64,000 nt of DNA from Phellopilus nigrolimitatus (taxonomy: Eukaryota > Basidiomycota > Agaricomycetes > Hymenochaetales > Hymenochaetaceae), in NCBI GenBank assembly GCA_021029095.1, contig JAJOHG010000001.1:2356001-2420000 (forward strand), written 5' to 3'. Of this stretch, positions 35,108-47,601 are shown in pieces (positions within the stretch are counted from its first letter, which is position 1; the number at the start of each line of letters is the position of its first letter). The notes beneath the pieces were generated by a model. The model saw only the letters and a program-made list of their open reading frames with translations. It did not search any database and had not been told where the DNA came from. Both the position numbers and the translations under genes were made by a program.

Positions 35108-36975
35108 TCACCACATGAAACGCCCAACGCCCTGACGCTCCATGTACAGGAACACATACATAGTCCCCCAATTGATGAGCGCGTACCACCCCGCTTCGAT
35201 CCAGACCATCCACTCAGGCATATCCACGATCTGAGCACGGAGTAGCACATATGGAATGAGGAAGTAGCGTGGCTCAAGGAGGGGCGTCAGCAGGAGTGTG
35301 GGTGCTGCAAAAAGGGGAAGGGCGAGGGTTTGCAGGAGGGTCTGGTCAGCACCTACATGTGGATGATTTAAGTCAATTGAGTAGCTCTTTGCGGCCTGGC
35401 TGAGGGCGAGTAAGATAGTGCACTCACCAACGCGCAAGTACCATGCCCAGGTACATGCTAAATAGACAGGTGCGAATATGTAAGGCACAACTGTGTGGAA
35501 GCAAAAAATCCGGCGCCAGATATAGAACGTGTAATGCCGGTTATCCGACAACAAAAATGGATGATGGATACTTTTCAGACGACACACATTTAGTCAGCTC
35601 TTCTAAACAAACGTCGAAACTGCACGGACGTGAAGAGGTGCACGGTAGTACCGATAGCAATCGTTGTCACGATGCTAGTCAAAGTTCGCCTGTTTGAAAA
35701 AAGAGTCTTCAAACTATGTATAATTCGATAACGATTGAACCCACAATCTGCTGCCGAACATACGATCCTTCACCTGTTTAAAAAGGCCCATAGGGCCTTC
35801 CGGTCCACTGACAAGTGCTGGCCACCCGAAGATGGTGGTGAACCCAATGAAATAATAAAGTTGAGGGACATGCAATGAAGGAATATGATTGGATTTGTCG
35901 CCTAGATAGTTAGGATCAATAACTTTAATACAAAGATCTGCACTGGTTTTGAGAGAAGAAAACGCACCAAGAACTATTCCGCCGTTCCAATAGACAAAGG
36001 CAGAAAAAAGAAGGGTGTCGGTGACATAAGGAGCTGCCTGAGGTAGCACTTCTGGAATAGTACCGGGTAAACTGGCCAGAATTTTCAGCCAGTCAGCTAT
36101 AAGCGCGATAGAAAGCCGTCAATTTCATAGAATGAGCTTTGAAGGTATAAATGACCGACATGGCTTGGCTGTTAGGGCAGGCGGGTCATACAAGGCAGAT
36201 GACTTAGAACCTGGTGCAACGCGCCGAAATTGCAGTGCTTTAAATTGACTGAAAGCAAAAGCATACAACACCCAGATAATGTTTGTTTGTCTAAACATGC
36301 AGCTCACGAGGCCGAGCTGCATTTGCCATCGTAAAAATAAAATCATTGATGATTTGTTCGAGACATACCAGCGCAGCACGAGCATGTCGTCCTTGCAGTG
36401 CCGAGACCACAGTTGCGAGCACAAACGCAAGACTAGGAACATCTGTGTAGTACAGAAACCCGAAGAACCACGCAATAGGGAAGAGTGAGAGCGCGATGGC
36501 GTCGGACGTAGGGGAAAGGAACGCGCTAGGAGGACGCACCCGGCGCTGATAGCTTACAAGGGGCGTGAGTATTAAAGGTAGTGAGAGCAGCGTAAGAAGG
36601 GGGGTCAAACGCAGGATAGGAAGGGTGCATCTAAAGACGAATAATTTACTGAGCACAATGCTCAAAATATACCTAGATCGTGAAGTAAAATAATATAATT
36701 AGTTTTGGGCATATTTCGATTGCCGGAGAACATACAGTCCTGGTGGTGTTGTTATTTTTGGATCCCATGTTGACCATGCTCCTTGACAGTATGCATGTGC
36801 TTGTGGGATATGGAAAGGTTCGTCCTAACATTGAGAAATCAATGTTAGCTTACATGGAAGAATGGGGAAGAAAGGAATGGCGTACCATGTATGGATCGGT
36901 CACTTCTTTATTAATCTCCTTGAGCAGCATGAGATTTGCCGCACAGAATGCAAAGTAATAGATCGCATTAGACAT
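35108..36975 (-). CDS. ALG10: alpha-1,2-glucosyltransferase ALG10/DIE2
   Basis: ER multi-span enzyme that adds the third, terminal glucose to the lipid-linked oligosaccharide before N-glycosylation. Exons 36975-36886, 36824-36736, 36672-36369, 36316-36160, 36096-35968, 35901-35745, 35689-35630, 35570-35428, 35352-35108 give 457 residues. Signature motifs: DEPFHIPQA with the catalytic-loop Asp/Glu, [58 protein letters not shown] and [10 protein letters not shown]. All phases agree over nine exons. It shares a 188-bp promoter with CSN6. Confidence 0.92.
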
Positions 36976-37163
36976 AATCCTTCACTGGAAGTAGTATGAG
37001 GTGCCCTGCAACCTGAGTAAGAGAGAAGGACACGTGTCGCGAGAGAGCATTCTTACGCGTGTTTAGGGCCGGGTTAGACGCGTCGCCCCTCTAGCATTAC
37101 GTACTCCGTATCACAGCTCGCCGACTGTATTTCTACCTTCAGTGACATTCACTGTCTTCAACG
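36976..37163. promoter_or_regulatory. shared divergent promoter, ALG10 / CSN6
   Basis: 188 bp separate the two start codons. No TATA box seen. Confidence 0.5.
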
Positions 37164-38592
37164 ATGAGCAATATGGACACAGACGAGCTGCCTGTGGTGC
37201 TTCCATCGACGACTACCTCGACCCTGTCCCTGTCATTGTGAGCACTAGTCATACGTTATCAATGCGCCCGACTCAAAGGTTGATATAGACACCCTCTTCC
37301 GATCCTGAATATCTCAGAGCATTTAACACGCATGAAATTACAAAAGAACACTAATGCGCCTTTCGGTATGAAACGGCCTTGGCTACAGCCGCAGAAGGTT
37401 TCTGATCATAAAGGACAGTCATTGGAGGACTGCTGGGGTCGCAGAATGGACGTGAAGTGGAGATTGTCAATACCTTTGAACTTGCTATGGACGACGACGC
37501 GCCAGACAAATTAAATCATGCATTCTGTGTGTCTCGAAAAGAGCAATGTGAGTAGCGATGTATCTTTATTCTTTTAGAGCTGGATATATGGAATGTTAGA
37601 CAAGCAGGTCTTCCCTTCACTCGAGCTCATCGGTTGGTACACTGTCGCCCAACAACCAACAGCGCAACATATTGCTCTTCATGAGCAGGTATGCAAGCAA
37701 TGTTTTCATCTCTATCGCTTTAACGCCCGTTCTGTCTTAGTTCGTGTCTTATACGCCAAACCCGATCTTGCTGGTTCTTCAGCCCTTCGGCTCGTCAAAA
37801 TCAGACGGAGGTCATGCACTTCCGCTTAAAGCTTACGAGCAAACTGTGGAGATCCGGGACCGCTCGTCACGAAACGTGTTCGTTGAAGCAAGCTATTCCG
37901 TGGAGACAGGTGAAGCAGAGCGAATAGCCGTGGATTGGACAGCGAAAGGTGGCGAGGGTGGAACGAGCTGTAAGTCAAGTTAATGCAATAATTCGAAATA
38001 AAGTACTAAACCCTTCCAGTGGACTCGCATTTGCAAACACAGCGTGCCGCTGTAAAAATGCTGCATGACCGCATACAGCTACTTATACAATATGTCGCTG
38101 GTGTAGTCGCAGGTGCGTTCATACAATATAGCTCGTCTGAATACTCGATAATGGCTTGCTACAGGAACTTCGCCAAAAGACTACACAGCTCTTCGCTCTT
38201 TGTCTGCTCTTGTCGCTTCCCTGCCAGCTAGCGAGCATCCTGGCTTCAGAGAAGAATTCAATAAAGTCATTTGGATTAGGGTTTCTTAATCTACAGACAA
38301 ACTGACCACTTTTCGATGACAGGAATACGAAGACGTCCAACTGACTGCATTTTTATCCGCGCTGACTAACTCAGCGAACGTTTTGAATGATGTATGTCTC
38401 CATCATGTCATGTTAAGCTTGAGGTTACTCATCGTACTTCGTCCTCAGCTCGTCGACAAACACATTGTAGTCAGCTCGGGAAGTGGACGGGATGAGAGGG
38501 GCGGTGGCATGGGTCTTCGAAGGCGCGGGATGGGCAGAGGCCCCGCCACGATGGGCATGAATATGATGGGAGATTGGGATCGCTATCACTGA
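37164..38592 (+). CDS. CSN6: COP9 signalosome subunit 6 (MPN-)
   Basis: Non-catalytic MPN-domain subunit of the COP9 signalosome, partner of CSN5 in cullin deneddylation. Exons 37164-37237, 37289-37365, 37419-37547, 37600-37688, 37741-37969, 38020-38112, 38165-38265, 38323-38391, 38449-38592 give 334 residues. The MPN core shows HPLPILNISEHLTR, GGLLGSQNGREVEIVNTFEL, and FPSLELIGWYTVA. The JAMM zinc ligands are absent, as usual for CSN6. The C-terminal helical region ends in an unusual Gly/Arg/Met-rich tail (GGGMGLRRRGMGRG) that could bind RNA or be arginine-methylated (inference). Confidence 0.9.
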
Positions 38593-38808
38593 AATAACTT
38601 GCAAGTTTAACGTTGTATACATACTGATTGAATGCGGCTTTGTATCTTCATTTCACTTTCTCAACATTGAACACTGTGAGGCCTGACATCGGCGAACTGC
38701 GAAACCCAAAGTGCAAGTGACCGCGTAATAGCCGCTGACCACAGAGTAGCCGCTGACCGGACTCACCACCTCCGTCTTCCAGACTTCTCTCTCACACCGA
38801 CCGCCACC

Positions 38809-39585
38809 ATGAGCACGCCAGAGGTACTTACCGTATCCTCCATCCTAAACCTGTTCGACCTCAAGGGTCTGTACTTGATCGGATACTCATGGCTATTTGG
38901 CATGTGTGAGTATCGTGTTATTCGAATAAAATGACTGCGCTGACACTGCTTGTCTGCAAATTAGCGCTATGGGTGTCGTTCTTTGGAGGTGTAATCGCTT
39001 ATAAGGCTCTGCGTGCGTTGCATTTTTATCTGGAGTTCAAAACTCTCCGTCCCAGGACTGGCACCGATGAGTTATCCTTTTTCTACGTACAGCTAAACAG
39101 CAATTTGGCGCGCTCCAACACCGCACATTCCCTGTGTACTTCGTTATCAGTATCGTGCTCTCCTCAGGCTTGGTTGGTCTCTGGACCTATGCTCATCCCG
39201 CCGTCCTCGCGAATCTCGCATACTTCCGAGCAGCAGACGTCGCCCAGGCGTACACGCTCGCGTCTGTCGCGTTGCTTCAGGGAACCAACCACTTTGCCTT
39301 TGGACCACTGACAAGCAAGTAAGTATAAGTCCTCTCCTTGCTGTTCTCCTAATATCCGCGAAGATACTAATATAGCTTGCTTCCAGAATCATGTTCCAGA
39401 GACATAGACTTGAGAAGACCGAGGGGAAGTCGTACAACGAGGAAGGAGTCTCTAGTGAGATGAAGGCGCTGAACAAGAAGTTCTCCCAGTTGCATGGCTT
39501 GTCTAGCCTGTTCAACCTCTATGCATTCATTGCACTCAGCTTCCACGGATTGTGGATTGGTCATTACGGGCTTGGAGGCTTGTGA
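38809..39585 (+). CDS. TMEM205-like (DUF4149) membrane protein
   Basis: Four-helix membrane protein with a TMEM205/DUF4149-type domain. Exons 38809-38905, 38965-39012, 39093-39318, 39387-39585 give 189 residues with agreeing phases. Hydrophobic segments: SLWVSFFGGVIAYKAL, FPVYFVISIVLSSGLVGLW, AYTLASVALLQGTNHFAFGPLT and LHGLSSLFNLYAFIALSFHG. The family motif of a Phe/Gly-Pro loop after helix 3 (FGPLTSKIMFQRHRLEK) and conserved His in the last helix are present. Function in fungi is poorly known. The first exon donor (TGT|GTGAG) is read from frame. Confidence 0.78.
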
Positions 39586-39821
39586 AGCGTGTTTTCTTAA
39601 ATAGTAGGTTTGTTAAAGGCGGTTTACCAAGGTGTCGTGTACACCACAGGAACCTGTTGTTGGTATCGGATTGCTTTCAATACACATTTGCCATCTCAGA
39701 AGCCACACAGCTAGCCTTCAGTTAGCCTTTGCAACATCGCATGCGTATGTTGAAACTTTTGATCAGTAAAGCAACAGAACTTCACATATTAAATACACAA
39801 GAATCGTACACGGACACAGGC

Positions 39822-40779
39822 TCATGCCCCAACGGGGTTGACGTTAGGTACCCAGCCTTCCCGCAAACTCCGCTCCAGCTTCTGGACCTCCTCGGCGCTG
39901 CCCGCGGCTGCGATTGCTGCACGCACGCGCGCCTTCTCTTCATCTGTCATTAGACGACCCGCCTTGACATTTGCGGATGCAGCCTTGGGTTCGTCCGCAT
40001 GAACGGGTGCTTTTGTGGTGTTTGAAGATACTGTTGTAGAGAGCGTGCTTGCTAACGCGGTCAAGAGGCCGTCGGGGGTCACAAAGAGCGATTTTGCAGC
40101 CTGGCGCTCCTGAATACCGTGATCGCACGCGAAATCAGACACGAGTTCAGAAAAAAAAATCCCTTGCAAAACTCCATGTGAAGATACAAATTGCTTACCT
40201 TATCTCTAATTCTCTGAAAATCAAGCACTCTGAGTGAAGGTATTCTAAAAATAATCCATTCTCGATACCACTTTTTCTCTTTCACGGGGTTGCCGAGTAA
40301 CGAAAGGTACTTGAGCGATGTAAGCTCCTTGAGTGGTTCGAGGTCGCCGAGCTCGGAAATGTTATTGTTGGTGAGTATCAGCGAAGTAAGGTGCGGCACG
40401 GAGAGGTGGAGGCCGGGCGAGATGGAGGAAACTCGGTTATTAGCAAGTAGTAGAGTCCGGAGCCGGCGGAGGAGGGGAAAGTTGGCGAGCGCGACTATGG
40501 AGTTGTCAGTGAAGTCGATCGCATCGTGTTGATCCTACCGAAAGTGTGAGCTTTTGTTTGCTCGTCGACGCCTAGTGCTGTAGTGCGTACGCACCTTAGT
40601 GACTCCAAGATTTTCGATTGCTGGGATTTTGTGACCTGCATATAGAATAACGACAATGGATTAAATCATAGACGAGAGATATAATGATGCTAATGCATAC
40701 CCCGGAGGTCGAGCTGGCGCTCTTTGATTGGGTTGAGGGATGAGGGCGATTGTATAAGAAGCTCCGGAGCGAGCTTCAT
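39822..40779 (-). CDS. LEA1: U2 snRNP A' protein LEA1/SNRPA1
   Basis: Leucine-rich-repeat protein that with U2B'' binds stem-loop IV of U2 snRNA. Exons 40779-40701, 40635-40595, 40534-40199, 40109-39822 give 247 residues. It begins MKLAPELLIQSPSSLNPIKE as in all U2A' proteins, has LRRs (LDLRGHKIPAIENLG, LLLANNRVSSISPGL, LILTNNNISELGDLEPL, LSLLGNPV) and the LRR-cap WYREWIIFRIPSLRVLDFQRI. A C-terminal helix (DEEKARVRAAIAAAGSAEEV) follows. It diverges from SAC1 over 210 bp. Confidence 0.92.
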
Positions 40780-40989
40780 TTTGAATAGCGTCGACGAACT
40801 CGAGAATGACGGCGACGGCGACGAGCTTGCGGTGAGTCTGAGTCTGCTGCTAATGTCACGTCACGTGCTAGCCACGATCTGACCGCGTTTGCTGTTGTCG
40901 TGTAAGCACTTAAGCACCTACACTCTTCCTTTCGTCATTCCTTACTCTCTCCACGCTGAGCGACGACGCTCGCTAGGAACCCTGTAGAA
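40780..40989. promoter_or_regulatory. shared divergent promoter, LEA1 / SAC1
   Basis: 210 bp between the two start codons. No TATA box recognised. Confidence 0.5.
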
Positions 40990-43914
40990 ATGGCGCCAAA
41001 TCCTGCTTACAAGCGTTATAATCTGTATGTTTCACAGTACAACGTTGAGGCAGCCTGTTTACCGAATCTCCAGGTATACTACAAACTCGTCCTACACGTT
41101 CATTCCAGCAGATGGCGGCGACCGCACTCTTATAGTACACAGGACCTCAGGCGAGATCCAAGTCGGTTGTATGTCCACACCATGCTTTCCAGCCTTTCGA
41201 CTCTTAACTTTGGTGCAGCCAAATTCCAAACTCCTGTAAATAACCTCGACCTCAGGAGCTCAGATATATTTGGCATAATCGGAATTATTTCTTTGGCAAT
41301 CAGTGTGTCTTTCACCTTGCATTCTCCCCGACTGGACTTACCTGAATTATTTTTCCAGCTGACTATATTGTCGTCATGACCGGCCGTGAATACAAGGGAG
41401 AGTTACTCGGACACGAGATCTTCCGAGCCACGAAGTTCCAGATGCTGCCTATGAATCCAGACATAGAGCCAGAGCTCTATCCTGCTGAACATTACTTGAT
41501 GGGTTTGCTCAAAAGACACCTTGACGACGGACTGTTTTGGTTTAGCTATACATGGGACTTGACGCGTCGGTTGCAGGCACAGTGGAGCGAAAGTGGGGAC
41601 GGCAAGTCGCTCTGGGAGGTTGTGAGTGCCTGATACCATCCATTCTTCCGCCCGAAACTAAGCCATTCGACCAAAAGGCAGACGATAGATTTTTCTGGAA
41701 CAAGTATGTCTTTTCCCTTCTCTTATCTGAGGGGCGACTAAGTATATTTTCAGATTCCTTCAGTCACGATTTATAGACGCTGCGGTCGCAGACCCTGAAC
41801 AAAAGGTAAGTCAGTAACTCCATATATTTCTCGTCTTGCCTATTCCACCGCAACTCTAGATCGGTCCCTTCATTTTGCCACTTGTATTTGGCAGTAAGTG
41901 TTCCATGCAATTCCTTCCGGCCTTTAGCTAAGCGCTCTTATAATCAGCATTCGACATTCGACGCTCCGTCATCAAGGGATACACCATGCAACTCTGTCTC
42001 GTCAGTCGACGCTCGCGGCACCGCGCGGGAACACGTTATTTCCGTCGAGGCATCGACCACAATGGTCACGTCGCGAACTTCAACGAGACGGAGCAGATAC
42101 TGCTTGTCGACCGCGCCGGAAAGGCCACGGGCGACCTTGGGGCACGCCTCAGCTTCGTCCAGATCAGAGGGAGCATCCCGTTATATTGGGCTGAGGTCAA
42201 CAACTTGAGGTACAAACCTGAGCTGCAGGTCATGGAACTCCCAGATTCGGTGAGCAAGCGAAAATTGAGGAAGTTGATTATATGTCAAACTAATAGGAGT
42301 GTATAACGACAAGGAAAACGCCATGCGCGCGCATCTGCAGGAACTCGTCAGGATTTACGGCGAGCAGGACTTGGTGAATTTGGTCAATCACAAGGGGCAT
42401 GAACTGCCGATGAAGGAAGCATACGCGAAATACGTCGCCAAGGTGAGTCAATGGGCATTTGTATTTCCTTAGTCGGTTTGTCCTAATGACTAGTTCAGCT
42501 TAACCTGCCGAAAGTAAGATACGAATACTTTGATTTCCACACCGAGTGTAAGAACATGCGATGGGACCGCATCAGCCTCTTGATCGGAAGTATAGAAGAA
42601 GATCTACTTCGCAATGGGTCCGTCTACCTTTTGTCGTCCTAGGAAATCAGCCTTGAGATTTTTCTAGTTATTTTTACGAAGATGCCGACCGGCCTGAGGT
42701 CGTGAAGTTGCAGCTGGGCGTTGTGCGAACAAACTGCATGGACAACCTCGATCGTACCAACGTCGCTCAGTCCGCGTTCGCGAAATGGATGCTCAACCGC
42801 CAGTTGCGCGACATCGGCGTGTTCCAGGAGCACGAAAGCGTCGACGCACACGAGGAATTTATGCATGACTTCCGGAACAGTGCGCCGTTGCTCTCTTTGT
42901 TATGCGAAAGCTCAGAGAGAGGAACAAATACTGATATATTGAATTGCAGTGTGGGCAGATCATGCCGATTACATCTCGAAGGCGTACAGTGGGACTGGTG
43001 CCCTTAAGACTGACTATACGCGGACGGGCAAGCGGTCGTGGATGGGTTACGCCCAAGACGGCCTGAATTCGGTAATGCGCTACCTGAGAAATAACTATTT
43101 CGACGGTCCGAGACAGGTCGGTCTACCTAAGAGCGAGAAATCAATATGATTAGCTAATGAACACCTACTTTCCCCCTTCTTTCGGTTTGATCGGTTTGTT
43201 TCAACGACAGGATGGTTTCGATCTATTCACAGGCAACTGGACACCTCGGCCGAACACTTCGGGAGCGAGTTCGCTTTGGATGGATACTCGGCCTTTGCTC
43301 ATCCGATCGGTGAGTATCATTTTTGAAAGTTATGATTGTGCTCGCACTCAGGTGGCGGTGCCGTCGGGAGAATCAACCTATGTTCCTGACACCGATGTGT
43401 TCATGCTGGTTTTTTCCGGGCTTTGTTCAAACTAAAAATGTGCGTTTTTACAGATGCCGCCTCTCGCGTCGCTCGCGCTATTCATGATCTGCGCTGGACT
43501 CACACTGCCACGCACATCTGGTGCGTTCTTTCTCACCTCCGTCAATCACATGGGTGACCTTCAATTCGATGCTGACTCCTTTCTCATTTTTATTCTTGCC
43601 AAGACTACTCGCTGACGTACTGGTTCCTGCTCTGGATGTCACTTTTGGCGCTGGCACTTGCGTTTATTTTTGCACACGGCGTTTCATATGTCTCGTGGCC
43701 ACGTCTTAACCCATTGACGGATGTAATTGAGTACAATGGACCCGGGTTCAAAGGAAAGCGGAAGGGCAGGGGACTGGGACTGAGTTTCCTCGCGCTTGCG
43801 AATGGCGCAAAGAATACCGGGATAATGCGCAAGGGCTCGACTGGCGGGACGAAGCAGAAGTGGAACGCGCCGCAGGAGATTGAATTGGGTACGCTGAAGA
43901 AAAGAGTGGATTGA
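40990..43914 (+). CDS. SAC1: phosphoinositide phosphatase SAC1
   Basis: ER/Golgi PI4P phosphatase. Fifteen exons: 40990-41024, 41074-41165, 41219-41302, 41359-41621, 41678-41703, 41754-41805, 41860-41893, 41948-42249, 42314-42442, 42499-42617, 42668-42879, 42950-43116, 43211-43309, 43454-43520, 43604-43914; 663 residues. SAC-domain landmarks: [75 protein letters not shown] and the catalytic CX5R loop [12 protein letters not shown]. Two C-terminal transmembrane helices ([32 protein letters not shown]) anchor it. The intron before 42314 ends with AAG rather than CAG/TAG and was chosen because only it keeps frame. Confidence 0.93.
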
Positions 43915-44503
43915 TAGGTATAGAAGTATTATCGCCCTCGATTTATGTGGATACCACTTTTTTGGTTTCGTTTGTGGCTTCTAATATTATTCATGAAGGG
44001 GACGGAGCTACTCAAATCTCAAAATTGGACATGGTGCGCTGATTAGTCCAGACTCGGAGAGTGCTGCGTTGGCACATTGAGGTTCAGGATGTTTTTCGGA
44101 CGGGAATAGCGGTGCACTATCGGCGGTCTTCGCTTGGCTCATTTTTGCAAAAATTGCAGATTTGCTCAAGATTTGCTCAAGATTTATTCTCGGATAAACG
44201 TCTCGAAGCGTAGAGGGTCGCTGCGGCCCATGTGCGATGACCGGGCCGATAATTGCACGCGACGAACCACGTGGAAATTCCCACAAGAATTTTCGAAAGG
44301 CGGTTGCCGTAATTGGATGACGGGCTTAGATTCATCCCAGCGCTGACTACATAACGCTCGCTCGTTGGCTGCGTCCTCTCCGATTGCCTCCATAACTGCG
44401 CTCCATCTCTGCCTTCGTCCTCGACGTTCTCGACGCCCCGATTTATCACCCGTCGTCGCCGTCGAAGACTGTTGCGCAACCCTCTGCCCGACTATCGCCG
44501 TTG
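43915..44503. other. intergenic, SRPK promoter region
   Basis: 589 bases between two genes on the same strand. Nothing specific recognised; a TTTGCTCAAGATT tandem lies near 44161-44185. Confidence 0.5.
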
Positions 44504-46458
44504 ATGGCGCCGACCCAGACCCTGCAGCAGCAGCAACAGCAGTGTGCCAAATATCAGTATGTTGTCACCCCCGCAGGGCCCAAGATCGTCCCCGTGCCCG
44601 ATGTAGAGGGCAAGGACAACGAGGAAAGTGCCAATGAGTACAACCCGGGGGTTACCTCGCCGTCAAGGTGAAGGACTCTTTCAAGGACGGCCGTTACGTT
44701 GTCCAAAGGAAACTCGGGTGCGTTGTGGCCTACTCCATTTTCTCAGAAATTTCGGCTCACGCATTTCCACTTGCAGTTGGGGTCATTTCTCTACTGTCTG
44801 GCTCATAAAGGATACCGAGTACGCCACATATCTCCCTTCTTTTCGCTCTGTGCTGACGATCGTACTCGATCAGATTCAACCGCCATTCCGCGCTCAAAGT
44901 TGTCAAGTCCGCGGGCAGGTATGCGGAGACCGCACGAGACGAGATCAAGCTCCTGCGCAAGGTCATGGCTGCCAATCCCCAGCATGCCGGTCGCGACTTT
45001 GTCGTCTCGTTCCTTGATTCCTTTATTCACACTGCCCCGGAGGAGAGTCATGTCTGCATCGTCTTCGAGCCACTCGGAGAGAATCTGCTTGCTTTGATTG
45101 AGCGCAATAAGGCAAAGGGTGTCCCCCGCTCGCTCGTCAAGACCATCGCGCGCCAGATTCTACTTGGTCTCCAGTATCTCCACGACGAATGCGATCTCGT
45201 GCACACCGACATCAAGCCCGAGAACATCAGTGAGTAATTCGCACTATTTCCATCCTAACATGACTAATTCGTTTTTCAAATTATAGTGATTTCGATTCCG
45301 GACGTCGAGAGCCTCATTTGCGCAGAACTCTCAACTTCACCTTCGCCCACGGGCCGCCGAGTTGGCGTGCCACCTGGGAAGTCCCGTGCAGGCGTCCTAA
45401 TTCCGAAGAAAACCCGAGATCGCCATGTGCAAATATTTGACTCGCAGCCACTCCCTAGTCCTAGCCCTAGCAGCTTGACAAGGTCCGCGAGCTCTGGCAG
45501 CCACCCTGGACGTAACACGCTTATGTCCCAGATTATGAGCCCTAAGAGTGCAAACGGCAGCGGCACCGAGACGGGACTCGTGGGTTCCGCCCCACTCTCG
45601 GATACGGATTCCATCTCGACGTCCGTTGCTAGCTCGGGCGCATCGACGTCTATGATCTCGTCGACGCCGCCGACATCGCTAGGTAGCTTGATGTCGAAGG
45701 CAGACTCTTCGTCCGAGGTGGAAAAGATTGAAAAGCTGATTCCCTCCTCGCTACTTATCACACCGAAGGAAGCCCCAATTCCGCGGCAGGCCGCCGGGCC
45801 ATCGCTGCTCGCACAGACGGCTCCGCAGAACCTCAAAGGCCACACTCCGTCGGATTCAGAGGCGACCGTGCGGTGTCCGACGCCCCCGCCCAAATCACCT
45901 CTTTGCTTCCCACTCCCACCGCCGATCCAAATTAAGATTGCAGACTTGGGCAACGCGACTCCTTCGCGCGTGCACTTTACTGAGGACATACAGACGCGGC
46001 AGTACCGCGCGCCGGAGGCGATCCTCGGGCGCTCGGATTGGGACTACACCGCAGACGTGTGGAGCGCGGCGTGCCTCATATTTGAGCTGCTGACGGCGGA
46101 GTACCTGTTCGACCCGCAGGCTCAGGGCGCGCTGTTCAGCAAGGACGACGACCATATGGCGCAGATCATCGAGCTGCTCGGCGACTTCCCGCTCGACGCG
46201 AAGATGGGCGGGCGCTACTCTCGTGAGATCTTTGACTCGCAGGGCACGCTGCGGTACATTAAGGCGCTCAAGCCCTGGCCGCTGCGGCGTGTCATGACGG
46301 AGAAATACCTCTTCACGAAGCACGACGCCCAGAACTTGTGCGAGTTCCTCGAACCGATGCTCCGTGTCGACTTCCGTGCGCGGGCAAGGGCGGGCGACAT
46401 GATCGACCATCCTTGGCTAGACTCACAAGACGAGGCGCAGGACGAAGATTGCCTCTGA
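44504..46458 (+). CDS. SRPK-family protein kinase (dsk1/Sky1-like), one frameshift
   Basis: Serine/arginine-protein kinase that phosphorylates SR splicing factors. Exons 44504-44717, 44777-44818, 44874-45229, 45287-46458; about 594 residues once the frame is restored. Kinase motifs: GWGHFSTVWL, LKVVK (ATP Lys), HTDIKPENI (the SRPK form of the catalytic loop), KIADLGNATP, RQYRAPEAILG, DVWSAACLIFEL. As in all SRPKs a long disordered spacer (roughly 45300-45930, Ser/Pro/Thr-rich) splits the two lobes. The N-terminus codes KYQYVVTPAGPK then ESANEYNPG; the next conserved block (YLAVKVKDSFKDGRYVV) is in another frame, so one G seems missing from the five-G run at 44647-44651. Confidence 0.88.
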
Positions 46459-47601
46459 TCCCTCTTTTTCTATGCCCTCCGTTTCATGTCTATTTGATTC
46501 CTTTTTTATCAGCTCTCGACTGTGCATCTCATCCCATCCGCTCCACTCATCAGCAATAGACTCATCTCTGGCCTATCCTAGACGTTCCCTCTTTTCCCTC
46601 CCCTTCGCGCTCATCGCCATACATTATTCTATTTCGGTTTGTATTTAGACAGTTCCTTTCCACTTTCCGGTTTTCCTCGGCACTCTGGCAGCTATGCAAT
46701 CACTTTATTTTATTCTTTTTCATTTTCCCTCCTATTCATCTTCCCTTTCCCTCTACTTTCCTTCTTCCTCGCTTGGGCCGTACATAATACATTATCATAT
46801 CCTCTTCGTCTTCTCTATGTAGCTCCTCTTCTTTTCTTCTGTCCCTCCCTGTTGTGTTTTCATTCTAGTAACATTGATTATTCTACTTCTTCCACTCCGT
46901 CTGCGACTCCCTGGTCTTTCCTTCCTTTACCATTTCTCTTTCTCTTGCGATTGTAGCTGCCCCTCCGCTCAAATCACTGTACGACGGTAGACGTACATTA
47001 CGGTATGATGTTCAAGGTTTTTATGGTACGGTACGGTTTTATGATAACTACGGACATAATGCGATTTGATGATTCAATTGTCATGAAACGAAGTGCAACA
47101 ACAGCATTTATATATATTTCTAGGTTGATTCGACCTGTAGCCTGTCTTTATGAGCACGGGGGTAGTAATCTATTTGATGCCGAACGACACAATCGCAACT
47201 ATGTACTGTAAGATAAAGGACGATCGGGTCAAAGATTTGCAAGATGAATACCGCTGTGGACACGACGATTCTTGTTCGAGGCGAGACAACACGGGAGGAT
47301 AGTTAGATAGGGGGCGAGTGGGTATACATATTATACTGTGTGGTCCATCGAAACCATGCGCTGGGCCATCTTGAAAGGAGGAAGGGGAAAGAAATTAGAG
47401 CCGGCTCGCTAGTCCGTTCGAATTCGTGATTCGTCACAAGAATTGCAAGTATCTAATAAAAGACAGAAGCAAGTAAAGACAGAGAATGGAGCATGTGTCC
47501 GAAAGTGCAGGGTAGTGCATGGGGTGGCGAATGCCTCGATGATTAATCAATGTTTTAGTATCCTCAGTCCATATCCCGGACAGAAATTCAAATCATGACG
47601 T
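46459..47601. other. intergenic, long pyrimidine-rich 3' region
   Basis: 1.1 kb between convergent genes. 46459-46960 is strikingly pyrimidine-rich on the plus strand (many CTTTT/CCCT blocks), likely the SRPK 3' UTR; the rest is AT-rich with no supported ORF. Confidence 0.5.

Noticed and set aside
46639..46956. Hydrophobic 105-codon open frame after the SRPK gene
   Set aside because: Pyrimidine-rich 3' UTR sequence translates to Phe/Ser/Leu/Pro; no homology recognised.
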